Shown here: piece after piece, positions 33,790-44,404 of the stretch
How positions within the stretch are numbered: the stretch's first letter is position 1
Layout: the number at the start of each line of letters is the position of its first letter
Assembly: GCA_947034885.2 (NCBI GenBank)
Contig: OX344755.2
Coordinates: 4,776,501-4,840,500, forward strand
Direction of reading: 5' to 3'
Origin: Thuidium tamariscinum
Taxonomy: Eukaryota; Streptophyta; Bryopsida; Hypnales; Thuidiaceae
DNA: 64,000 nt
The notes under the pieces: generated by a model
Databases searched by the model: none
Told to the model about the DNA's origin: nothing
Seen by the model: only the letters and a program-made list of their open reading frames with translations
Position numbers and translations under genes: made by a program

Positions 33790-36730
33790 TTTGTTGTTTT
33801 AACACCTTCATTATCAAATATTATAGTCTTTCACTCTATAAGTGATATATTTTTTTTCCTATGCAACCTTTGATGATAATGTTTGTCATTTCTAATCAAG
33901 AGTGAAATAATAAAAACTTATGAAAATGTTTACATTCCGTTTTAATGAAAGCAAATTCGAAGGAGTTCAAAATAGGCCCTGGCCATTTACTGGTTAATGA
34001 TTAGTTCAGTGACTTCTACGAAGTTAGCATCCCCTAAAGTCGTGAAGTCCCAAATTTGTAAGAATTTTGTATGGTTGAAATCGAAAAATCCTTTGTGTTG
34101 TAACTTTCTATAATCTTTGAAGATAATAGTTCACCAAAAAAAAGATATCTATTTTCAATAATTTATTTCTGAGGAACCTCTCATGTATCTAGAAATGGTT
34201 TCGCAAGTAGTTAAAAAATAGTAGTCTTCTTCTATATTTACGAAAAAAACAAATTTGATACTGTATTAAAAGGTTTTAAAACTATTCAAATTATATATGA
34301 TAAGGGAAATAAATTGTAAATAGGCAAAGGTAGAAAATTATTGTACATGCCAAAATGGCAAAAAAGTGTTGATGGAATAACATAATTGACCATCCCTATG
34401 GTTTAAATGATTTCTAAACAACATAGTTCAGTACTATCTATCATTTTCTTCCTTCTTTGAAAATATTGCAAACAAAACAAAATAAAGGAATTCAATCTAT
34501 AATAGTATATAAGATAAAGAAGTTAAATATACCATGAATAAATGAATTCACATCCATTCTTCCAAAATGTAATAAACAAATTATTGTAAAGCATGATGAC
34601 AAACTCCATTTCCTCATCCAAATATCCAATATGTCAGTAAGCCAATCTAAAATCATTAAAGAAAATAAAAAAATATAGTGCCTTTCAATATTTTCTTGGT
34701 TTCTCCCATTACAAATTTATAACTTCATTTTGACATTCAAACTTAACCAATTAGCTATTCATAAAAGGTAACAAAACCGAATATTTGGAATTAAATTTCG
34801 TTTCCATTCAAAATTTCTAAATTGAAATCTTGTACTTTATTCAAGATCTATAGCAAAACTATCAAACATGGAATGGCACAAGAAACTTCTCTACACGTAA
34901 AGCCATTAACTCCTTAATGACAAAGCGCCAAGGCCTATTTTGAGCTTCTTGGAATTTGTTGTAAATTGAAAAAATTGTCTACATTTTGACAAGTTCGACA
35001 ACTTTCTTTTAATTAAAATTGTTCAAATTCTAATTCAAGTATTCAACATGTTAGATCTTTCAAAGAATTTTATGTTGTAGACCATTTATCGTAAGTTCAA
35101 GAAAGACTAGGGTGGCCCGTGCCGTTGCCACGATCTAAAAGAAAAGAAAAAAATATTTTTATAAATGTATAAAAACTTCAAAATTCAATAACTTTCATTT
35201 CGTAGGTTGGAACACCGTGAATCAAAGCCCGTGCACCCCTCCTCGCCGAGGGCTTTCCGACGGTACCAAACAGGCACCCGGGGGACTCACGGTCCGGGAG
35301 ATCTCAACGTAACATATAGAAACTTCAAAATTCAATAACTTTCATGCCGTAGGTCAGAACACCATGAATCAAAGCCCGTGCACCCCTCCTCGCCGAGGGC
35401 TTTCCAATGGTACCAAACACGCACCCGGGGGACTCACGGTCCGGGAGATCTCAACGTAACAAACATCCAAACAAACAAACAGCCTATCTTCATAGGAGGG
35501 TTGACCGGTTTTGGTACACTTTGGCCATAGTACTCTTGATTTTCCGGGAGTACTTTCAAAATACAAAAACAATTTTTAAAAAATATAAAAAATATAGAGA
35601 ATGTATATTTCTTCTAGAAGAAGATATCTGATGAAGGAAAAGTGTAGAAAAGGTTTCTAAGTAGGTGAAGTGGTGAACTAGAAAAATACAAATGGCTCAT
35701 GGAAATAGGCACTTTTATTTTTCAATTTGTAAAAAATAGGGAAATTGGCCAAATTGGATCTTAACATTTTTATAAAACCTATATATGTGTAAATTTTCAA
35801 ATTTTATAAATCTTTTATTATCATTCCATAAATAGAAACATCTTCCCAGAAAATTGGAATCATTCTAATTATTTGGTATTTTCTATCATACATTCACACT
35901 ATAATTCTAGAACTCTAGGTTTAGGGTAATATTTTTCAGATTTATAATAAATAAAATTTGAAAATAAAATTAAAGTTTTCTTTGTGTATTAAGAATGAAG
36001 ACTTAAATTAGTTTTGCCCTATCGGGAATTTGTCATTGAAAATTTCGAGTAAGTACATTATGTCCCCCTTTGCCCTTCAAGGATTAAGTATTGAATATTA
36101 GTTTCTTTTAAGCTTTCTTCATAAATTCATATTTCATAATGATCAGAAATTTTTAATAGAAAATTCAAATTCTGAATACATGCACTAGTCAATCATGTCA
36201 ATTCATCTCTAATTCATCTCTAATCTAAAAAATCACCTAAAAATCTTTGCATGTAAGGATTGAGGAGCAAAGAAATGGAGGATACAATTATCAAGGACTT
36301 TTTAGTTTCACTATACGGATAAAGGCTCATCATATTTTATTTAATTACTACCAACTTGAACTCTTGAAGTGAATGAAGTCTCAAATGTTTGGGTCCTTTG
36401 TTGCTTGAAGTCCCATATCTCTTAAGTCTATTTTAAATCTTTAAGGATGTAAATTACTAGAGGAAAAAAATCCCTTATACTATAGAGTACTATGGACAAA
36501 AAAAACCTATAACATTTTGGGAATTGTAATTTTACTCAATATTGTCTATTATTGGGAAAAAAAATTGCACACTAAAGGGCCAACAAACATGTCAATGTCA
36601 TTGACTTCAAGCAATCAAGTGACTATTTAAAAATATGACAAAATATTTTTAAAAAAAATAAAAATAAAAAATGACAAAATAATGAAAATCCTTTAACACA
36701 ATTTAACAAGTAATTTGAACACGTTCACTT
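33790..36730. other. AT-rich spacer within the giant hAT
   Basis: No credible gene. Around 33815-33850 a stretch (CTATAAGTGATATAT) matches 55395-55440 (CCATAAGTGATATAT) near the right end, evidence of internal duplication. It also holds a 147-bp tandem duplication at 35173-35466. Confidence 0.5.
35173..35466. repeat. 147-bp tandem duplication, GC-richer than its surroundings
   Basis: Two adjacent copies start AAACTTCAAAATTCAATAAC and include CGTGCACCCCTCCTCGCCGA and CACCCGGGGGACTCACGG. They differ at only a few positions, so duplication is recent. The GC-rich core looks like a remnant of another element in AT-rich DNA. Confidence 0.8.
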
Positions 36731-36732
36731 TC

Positions 36733-36815
36733 AACGACACTAGTATGAGAGCTTGCAACAAAGAGCTTGTGAGCTAAGAGCCATGACTCCATGAGGCATG
36801 AGCATGAAATTTGTG
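36733..36815. repeat. Partial copy of the unit-A terminal repeat inside the giant hAT
   Basis: CAACGACACTAGTATGAGAG and GAGCTTGTGAGC match CAACGACGCTAGCATTCGAG and GAGCCTGTGAGC near 934-975, with further GAGC repeats after it. It directly precedes the foldback element at 36826. Confidence 0.4.
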
Positions 36816-36825
36816 AGCATATTAA

Positions 36826-37916
36826 GGGTGAATGCACGAAACACTTGTACTATTTGTTGCGTTTTTTTGGGTTGACCGCTTTAAGATGGCTCTAACTTTT
36901 GAATAAAAAACTAAGTGTCCAAAATAAAAAAACACTTCCTCGATATCTTGACTCAAATTATTATTCTTATTTCTTACAAATTAAAAAAAAACATTTGATA
37001 TTTAAAATTCAATTTTGTTAATTTGTCACACTTTGACATTGTGGGGTTTTTAGTACTATTTAGAACCCAGAAAACCGAATTTTGAGTTGAATATTTGAGT
37101 GGATATTCTATTAGTAGACTTGTAGCTTATCTCCAAAGGAATTATAAAAATAGTCATTTTTTGGATGTATAGAAGTCCACAAAGAGACCTTCTTTCTACT
37201 TGCTTTTTGAAACATATTAAACATTTTTTTGGTGATTTTCTTGGTCAAGCCTTATCACCAAAAAGTCTTCTCAAATGGCCAATTTTTAGATTTCATTAAA
37301 TTTGTTTTTTCTATTTTTTACAAATTAAAATGTTGAAGTTGTATTTTTCTTCACTAGGATTTTGGACATAGAACACATAGAATTCCGGTGAAGAAAATAC
37401 ATACTTCAATGTTCTAATTAATAAAAAATAAAAAACATTTTTGAAAATAAAAATAAAAATTGGCCATTTGAGAAGATTTTTTGGTGATAAGGCTTGACCA
37501 AGAAAATCACCAAAAAAATGTTTAATATGTTTCAAAAAGCAAGTAGAAAGAAGGTCTCTTTGTGGACTTCTATACATCCAAAAAATGACTATTTTTATAA
37601 TTCCTTTGGAGGTAAGCTATAATTCTACTAAAAAAACATTCTCTCAAAATTTCAGCTCAAAATTCTTTTTTTGGGGTTCTAAATAGTACTAAAAACCCCT
37701 AAATTGGAATATGTGACAAAAAATTGGGGGCTATTTAAAAATAGTAAAATATTTTTTTTAAATCTTCAAAAATTCTAAATGATGTATAATAGTTATGAGT
37801 ACCCATTTTTAAAAATTTGAATCATTTGGAGCTAAAAAACATAAGTTATGGCTAAAAAACTAGTCACCACAAAACATGATGCAACACAGCAGTACAAGTG
37901 TTTCATGCAATCACCC
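36826..37916. mobile_element. Foldback element, 1.09 kb
   Basis: The ends GGGTGAATGCACGAAACACT and, complemented, GGGTGATTGCATGAAACACT pair. Long inner arms pair too, for example 37140-37290 with 37455-37605, with words such as AGAAGTCCACAAAGAGACC and GGTGATTTTCTTGGTCAAGC. TAA-like flanks (ATTAA on the left, ATAA on the right) suggest a TA or TAA duplication, but this is ambiguous. Open frames within it are arm shadows. Confidence 0.75.
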
Positions 37917-38211
37917 ATAAAGCCTGCGTAATATATTATTTCCCCATACTCCCCAAAAAGGTGATCTTATGGACTTGATACAAACATGTCATATGACATT
38001 TCAACTCACAGTGAAGACAAATTTGACTCCAAGATAAATTATATTTTAACTTTTAAAATACAATGCATGGAAGGCAATGGTATGTACACTTTGTTTTGCC
38101 AAAGAAAAATTTATATATTCGTGTATAGTAATACAAAATGATAGGCTCACATTGTTGCCAACAATTTCTTCTAATAGCTCAACAATTTGCCTTCAACTAA
38201 TGCATTCATCA

Positions 38212-39867
38212 CTACAGGGGGGAATCGTGCAATACAAATGTTGGAGGCTTCATATACCATGGAGGCCCCAGGACCAAATTCACCACCTCTGTACATGTTG
38301 GTCTCTCCTTCAGATCTTCATTTTTGAGTTGGCCCACCTTCATAGCAAAATACCTACATGCATCCATCATTGTGAATGTCTCTTTGTCAAAAGGATACAT
38401 ATCCCCAATCTTCATAGCTTCCACCAGCTTTCCAATAGAATACGAGTCTGACTGCTTTGTATATTTATGCCTCAATTGCATAATTGGTATGCTTGTATCC
38501 GAATTAGGTGGTCCAAATGTATAAAACAACTCTGGAGCCACCCACCATCGTCCCTCTTGTTGCTTCCGTGTCTCTTCCTTGGTAGGATATCCATAATGCG
38601 ATGGGGCTTTTTCGTTTACACGGCTTGTAATTCCGAAATCACAAATCCCAATGTTGATTATTTCATTTGAATAATCAGGATAGTGCAACAATACATTTCT
38701 CGGAGATAAATCGTTGTGTAGCACTGATGATTGGTGCATGAGGTGAGTCACATACACCAAGGTCCATGCCAACTTTGCCTTATGCCTTCGAAAAAGGCTA
38801 ACTTCCTTTTGTTTCTCTTCAGGAAGTTCTCTGATTCGATGCACTTCGTGCCATTCAGTAGTTCGTGACACCAGCTTATCCACATTCAGTAAGTCACCCA
38901 AATGACCTCCATTCCACCACAATGTATACGCTTCCATGGTAATTGAGTTTAAGGCAAAAAACTTAATTAAGCCTGCATGATTTAAAGGGCATGCCAAGGC
39001 CTCTACGGACCGCTCCACCCGTTGATCACGCAAGTCCTTCGTTTTTGGCATTTTCCCCGCAAGAGCAATATTTGGTGGAATGGTATCTAGACCTGTTATT
39101 CGAACCTTTCGCACCTTTCCGTGGCCACCTTCACGAGAAAAACCACCGAGGGCCTCAACCTTTGCTGTGGGTGGAATCCATATGATACTCACTCCACCAT
39201 CTCTTGCAAATGCAGCCTTCACAGCGTCATTTTTCCACTTGAAACCCCTCAATCCAAACTTTGACAATCTCTTGGACGCAGTATGCCACCACTCCATCTT
39301 CGCACGGAATTCCTTTGCCTCTTCATCTTCCACTCGTCCTGTGGTTGGTGCACGGAACTCTATCATCAATTTCTTGGTATTAAAAGTTACTGCCTGAATA
39401 GTATCAGTCATCCAATCACAAAATCTGGAATTGTACGTTAAGTCCACGTCTTTGAAGTCCTCTGATTCATAACACTTGCTTAAGATTCGGGCCTCCAAAT
39501 CCCCCGTCAGCTTCTCCGTGCCTGTTCCAGCATCCCTCAAATAGTTTGCCTCCAAAAATTGTACACTTTTGCCAGCGTACCATTGAAGGCACACCTCGTA
39601 TGCATACTTCGTATAACTTGAAGGAGGATATGTTGGATCCTTATCATGAGCAGACCTGGATTTCTTTTTCTTCAATCGAGCTTCATTCCCTGTTGTTTCG
39701 CTTGTAAATATAGGCTCTAGAAAGTGTTGTGGATCATCCAAATCCCAAAGGGATTTTCGCCTCAAGGTACTGGTACCCTCTGTGGGATTAGGCATTTCTG
39801 AGAATATTGGATGAGTATCCAAAACACCTTTGTGCCTCACGTCGCCATCTTCTATTGGGTTGGACAT
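38212..39867 (-). CDS. Eukaryotic-type protein kinase carried by the hAT
   Basis: 551 residues, intact single ORF from ATG at 39867. An N-terminal region of about 230 residues of unknown role precedes the kinase fold. Readable motifs: glycine-rich loop around 241-252 (GGFSREGGHGKV), Lys272, a helix C Glu near 285-289, hinge AYTLWWNGGHLGDLL, catalytic loop HNDLSPRN (Asp386, Asn391), DFG at 410-412, APE at 444-446, Asp474 (SDSYS) and a final Arg in ERPT. HND replaces HRD and SPR replaces the usual Lys-x-x, as seen in some divergent kinases, so activity is plausible but substrate choice is unknown. It has its own GC array and TATA-like box, and its promoter resembles that of cargo paralogue 2. 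It may be a host gene captured by the transposon, for example to alter host chromatin or cell-cycle state; that role is inference. Confidence 0.85.
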   Translation of the reverse strand: MSNPIEDGDVRHKGVLDTHPIFSEMPNPTEGTSTLRRKSLWDLDDPQHFLEPIFTSETTGNEARLKKKKSRSAHDKDPTYPPSSYTKYAYEVCLQWYAGKSVQFLEANYLRDAGTGTEKLTGDLEARILSKCYESEDFKDVDLTYNSRFCDWMTDTIQAVTFNTKKLMIEFRAPTTGRVEDEEAKEFRAKMEWWHTASKRLSKFGLRGFKWKNDAVKAAFARDGGVSIIWIPPTAKVEALGGFSREGGHGKVRKVRITGLDTIPPNIALAGKMPKTKDLRDQRVERSVEALACPLNHAGLIKFFALNSITMEAYTLWWNGGHLGDLLNVDKLVSRTTEWHEVHRIRELPEEKQKEVSLFRRHKAKLAWTLVYVTHLMHQSSVLHNDLSPRNVLLHYPDYSNEIINIGICDFGITSRVNEKAPSHYGYPTKEETRKQQEGRWWVAPELFYTFGPPNSDTSIPIMQLRHKYTKQSDSYSIGKLVEAMKIGDMYPFDKETFTMMDACRYFAMKVGQLKNEDLKERPTCTEVVNLVLGPPWYMKPPTFVLHDSPL

Positions 39868-40029
39868 TGCGTGTAATCGAAAGCTTTACCGTAGCTTTGA
39901 GGAATTTTATAGATCAAAATGACAAAAAAATCCCCCCAAAATCGAATAAAGGACCCCGGCCCACGGGCATGCATTCAGCCACTCCAAGGCGGGTGAAAGA
40001 CAATGCGCAAGGCCGAGGCAAGATGGCGA

Positions 40030-40240
40030 ATGCGGTCCCGGAGACTGCTTAAGTACCCGAAGTCGCCCCAGGCGCGTGCGGATCCAGATGCGACCGCGGG
40101 TAGGCGACCTCGGGTGCGTAGGGCGACCGCGGGTAGGGCGACCGCGACTGGGGGCGACCGCGACTGGAGGGCGACCGCGGCTGGGGGTGACCGCGGCTGG
40201 GGGGCGACCGCGGATGGGGGGCGACCGTGTTTGAGGAGCT
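40030..40240. promoter_or_regulatory. GC-rich motif array C, upstream of the kinase
   Basis: About twelve copies of GCGACCGCGGGTAGG or GGGGCGACCGCGACTGG on the plus strand, so the motif points left to the minus-strand kinase. A TATA-like TACTTAAG lies at 40048-40055 on the minus strand, 181 bp before the ATG. The long Arg/Gly/Ala reading frame across it is a by-product. Confidence 0.85.
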
Positions 40241-40584
40241 CCCTTACTCTGAAGAAAGAGCTTCCTCCACGCAAGGCCGGGAAGGAGGTGTTTATATCGC
40301 AAGGCAGTATCAAGGGAGTTGAGAATGAGAATGTGGTGGAAGTTTTGCTCGGGAAGGCAATTGTGCTGTGCACTGCCAAGTGTCGAGATAATCCCGTATC
40401 GTCGGAGCTGCAAGTGAAAAGTGCTCATCATGTTTTCAATCGAGTTTATGATGTCTACAACAAAAAACTTCTGAAGATGGATAAAATCGAGAAATGTCTC
40501 GTTGAAACTCGAACTTCAACCCTGCTGATAAAGCATTGCGGGACACTGGATGAAACCTATTTAGTAAATAGAATATTCTCTTAA
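40241..40584 (+). other. Open frame of unknown status between arrays C and C'
   Basis: About 115 codons with balanced composition (VENENVVEVLLGKAIVLCTA, HHVFNRVYDVYNKK) are continuous with array C on the left and have no ATG of their own at a sensible place. They could be a captured gene fragment or one exon. I recognise no family, and there is no paralogue elsewhere in the window. Confidence 0.3.
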
Positions 40585-40586
40585 GG

Positions 40587-40800
40587 GGCGACCGAGCCTG
40601 GAATGGTAGTGTGTTCTGACGCAACTTGTGGCACTGGCGATCGCCCTTGAGGCGCGGTCGCCCCTTACCCGCGGTCGCCTTACTTTCAGGGTTTGCAAAT
40701 TTTGTTAAGCTTCTTCATGCAGAGGGCTTGCCCCTTTGGTTCAAAATAAATAAATAAATTGTGAAGCGTGGTCGCTCTAAAGGCGGTCGCTTTACATGAC
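40587..40800. promoter_or_regulatory. Orphan GC-rich motif array C'
   Basis: It contains GGGCGACCGAGCC, GCGATCGCCC, GCGCGGTCGCCCC, ACCCGCGGTCGCC and GGCGGTCGC. Most copies read CCGCGGTCGCC on the plus strand, pointing right, but no gene follows for 3.6 kb. It may be the relic promoter of a deleted cargo gene, separated by the inverted-repeat arm at 40840. Confidence 0.6.
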
Positions 40801-40839
40801 AACTAAAAATTTGTCATTAGGGAATAGTTTAATGTATTG

Positions 40840-41885
40840 TATCCTAGTTTTTTAGTAAATGGAAAATCTCATTGTACTAAAATCTAACATTTAATAGAAC
40901 AAAGCATTTGAGCCAAATGGAGTGAAGAATTAGAAGAGGTTATACCTTTGCCAAACTAATGCAAATCTTTGAATGCAATTCAATGAACATTCTCCAACTA
41001 TGAATTTTAAACCTCTAAGTGATTTGAATTTTGTTTTATCCATAATTGCTCTTTTGAATACAAGTAGTAGATTTTGAGGAAAAAAATGAATTGAGGCAGA
41101 TATAGTTGTAGTATCCTATATTATGCTAGTTTGAAAAGTGGTGGAGGAAATTTCAAATTTTTCTACCATGAGAATTACCTTGCTATTAACATTTGAATTG
41201 GTTGAAATTCTTTTGAGGGCCGTGACATGTAAGAAAATCTGGAAGTTGCCCTTCATACAATCACATTTATATAAAACAATTGCCGTAATTGCCGTAAATG
41301 GTGGTGCTTATTTATACCAATGTTTAGAGGCAATTGATAATATACTTGAGAACTTTTTAACCATTTGGAAGTGTATAACATTTTGGGAAAACATAGCAAG
41401 TAGATAGGAATATTGAATGATTTCAAAGACTAAGTTGTTAGTAGTTCAATTCTAGAATTGAAAATGCTAATTTCAATGGTTCAAATTTCAAAGAATTATC
41501 CTACACATTATATTTTAATTATTGTAATAAATTTTGAATATTGAATTAAATGAAGAACTTTACAAACCATTGTACAATTTTTTATTTTTTATTTTTTGAA
41601 CAAATGGGAGATCTATTGCATCCCAAATCCCTCTTAAAACTTGTGACGGATGCTACTATATGAGCCTAAGAATGTGAGTCCCTAAGACTAGAAGACGATT
41701 CACTTATAATATACGTGTCTGGATCATAGAAAAGAGATTTCTAGTACACTTATGTTATACACACTTATATTATAGGGTATATGTTATAAACACGTTGAAA
41801 TATTCTATAGTTGTGGCATACCTATTTATACTCTCTTGATCCATAATTCCATAAGTGATAATATTATATTTTCTTTACCTTGATA
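40840..41885. repeat. Left arm of a 1-kb inverted duplication
   Basis: The reverse complement is found at 46265-47590. Matching words include CATAAGTGATAATATTATATTTTCTTTACC with its complement near 46265-46305, GATGCTACTATATGAG with CTCATATAGTAGCATC near 46780, and CTTCATACAATCACATTTATAT with its complement near 47160. The arms flank array D and the cargo gene at 44405. Confidence 0.75.
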
Positions 41886-43930
41886 ATCTCTGCATTTACC
41901 TAGTTAGAACTTGTACGCTTATAATTTTAAGGAATTGTTAAAGTGTATAAGAACTTGTCCTATCTCAAAAAACTAAAGAGGATTGATATTAATTTGTAAA
42001 GGATAAAGGCAAGGATTAGAATAGAAGAAAACTCAAAATAATCCTTGATATTTTAATAAGATTATAACATATTGTTGGACAATAATACCATATACAATAC
42101 CTACGTTTTAGAATATTTAGATCCTAAAATTTTTCCACTTTGAATTTAGATTTTGTAATACTTTATTTTTGAAATGAATTTGCAAAAAATAAAATTAAAT
42201 ATGTATTTGAAAAAATGGAAGAACTATTGCATTAAGATGAATCCAATATACAAAGCGGCCAAGCTTGAAAAGGGCCGAAAGGCTAGATAGAAAAGGAAAT
42301 TGAGCACTAAAATCCCCCCCCTTCATGTTCCAAATGATGATATCATCAATCCTGTGACCAATAACTAAGGAATCTTTCAATATTTGATCTACGATTTCAC
42401 CCTAAAGAAAATAATGTTTTGTTCTCTCTAAATAGTTATTTAAGTAGAGGTTGATTTAAAGTTGACCCCTAACCTCAACTACTAATAGCTTAAAAATTTA
42501 ATTTTTTTCCGAGAATTCCAAAGGTGAGGTTATATCACTTAACATCTTTTGAATGAGTATTCCAAATAAGGCATCACAGAATTTAATGCATATGAGTTTA
42601 TGCACAACAAGAACCAAATTTTTTATAAAATAAAACAAATTATTGGATTGAATGAGGTTCCCAATGCAAACCTCTTTTGAAAAAGAGGGAAATTGTTTTT
42701 TTTTATGAAATGAGGTTTGCAATGTAAACCACGCCAAAAAAAGAGGGAATTGTGTTTTTGAAATAAATGAGGTTTCCAATGGGAACCACATCCAAAAAAA
42801 TGTGTTTTTGAGTGCAATGAAGTTCTCAGTGGGAACCCTTTAAAAAAAAGGGGTTCAAGATAAATATGTTTTTGAATTAAATAAGGTTCCTAATGAAAAC
42901 CCTTACTAAATAATTAAGATATTAGTTTTATAATTAAATGAGGTTTCTGATGTGAACCTCTTAAAAGAAAATGCACTTTTGAATTTAATGAAGTTATGAT
43001 GGGAAACTTTCTAAAAAAATAAAAAAATATGTCTTAGAATTAAATGAGGTTCCCAATAGAAACCTCCCACAAAAACAAGGCTAATGTGCTTTTGGATTCA
43101 GGGTCTTTCACACCATAATCATCATATTCTAAAACCCAAAAAAGAAATTCATGTTTTATTATGCTCTTGGATGTTGATTGGGGGTCGTAAGGAAAACAAA
43201 GAAATGATGTGATTTTGTATTTACAATGGCTCTCAAATGTCACCTTCAACTTAAATAAAAAAACAATAAAGAATAGACATGCTTCTATATTTTTTTATGT
43301 AAGCAATATGGATCCAAAAAAGAAGGTTGAATAATACTTAGTAGTCCACTTGGTAGTTATTTTTATATAGAATACTTTTGCAACAATTTCTTTAGTTAGA
43401 TATTTTTCCCACCAAATTAGATGGTGTACAACTTTGGACATCATTATTAATCTATATAAAATGAATCTCAGCTTCCTACGCTCAAAAATTACACACCAAA
43501 TATTGGTGGAAATGTATACCATTGCATTTTAACTTATATAGGCATTCAATTACATTATTGAGCATTTAGCTTTGACATACTTCAGGTCATTACTGCACTA
43601 TTGTAGTTGAATTCATGATTTTTTTTTATTGATACTGAGATTTTTCTTTTCATTCCTACAATGCATTTTTCTTTCAAGCCTTTCATTGATTGTGTTATTT
43701 TTATATTTATTTTCTCATGGAATTTTCTCCAAATGAGCATTCTTTAGTTAATATGATTTCCCTTTTTATTTTTATAAACTTTTATTTTTTGAAAAAATGG
43801 GCATTTCCTTGTTCTTTTACACACCATTTCTTCCCATGAATCCTTTTTTTAGTTCACATCGGCTTCCTTTTCATTTCTACAACTATTTTTCAGAGGGCGA
43901 AATCCAAAATTCAGATTTCCTTGGTGAACA
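41886..43930. other. AT-rich spacer with a degenerate 65-bp repeat
   Basis: Between about 42640 and 43080 there are six or seven units with AATGAGGTTYCCAATGKGAACC, A-rich tracts and GTGTTTTTGA. No gene is supported. The minus-strand Trp/Pro-containing frames here are shadows of the repeat. Confidence 0.55.
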
Positions 43931-43934
43931 ACCT

Positions 43935-44245
43935 GTGGTCGCCCAAGTCAGAAGGCGGGAAATTCAGAAATAAATGACCTCGTAAAAGGACCCGCGGTCG
44001 CCCTACCCGCGGTCGCCACTACTGTGAAGGACCCGCGGTCGCCTTTCCCGTGGTCGCCCTTCGCGCACTCGCCCAGGCGCGGTCGCCCAGACCGCAAAAC
44101 AGGTCCTTCAAAGGACCCGCGGTCGCCCTCGTGCGGTCGCCCTTCCCGCACTCGCCCCACCCGCAGTCGCCCTCGCACGGAACGCACGCGCCCCAGGCGA
44201 CATCGGGTTTATAAGTGGTCGCCCCATCCGCATTCGCCCACTTGC
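43935..44245. promoter_or_regulatory. GC-rich motif array D, upstream of cargo paralogue 3
   Basis: About fifteen copies of GACCCGCGGTCGCCC or CCCGCAGTCGCCC, all in the same direction, pointing right to the gene at 44405. A TATA box (TTTATAAG, 44208-44215) lies among the last motifs. Downstream leader wording (CACTTG, CACCCGC, GTGGCTGACTGCGTGTCC) is the complement of the leaders at 33510-33560 and 39960-40010. Confidence 0.85.
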
Positions 44246-44404
44246 AATTCCAGCGCTGCACACTGCTCTGTCACCCGCTTCTCGTGGCTGACTGCGTGTC
44301 CAGTACTTGGTTTTTTTTTACTGTGATTGTGTGGTTCGTGCATCTATTGGGGCAGCTATTGTCGCATTTTGGTATTTCTTAATACCTCCATCTACTTCAA
44401 TCCA

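Noticed and set aside
44327..44404. N-terminal extension of cargo paralogue 3 upstream of 44405
   Set aside because: The extension would start at a non-ATG codon; the leader aligns with untranslated leaders of other array promoters.
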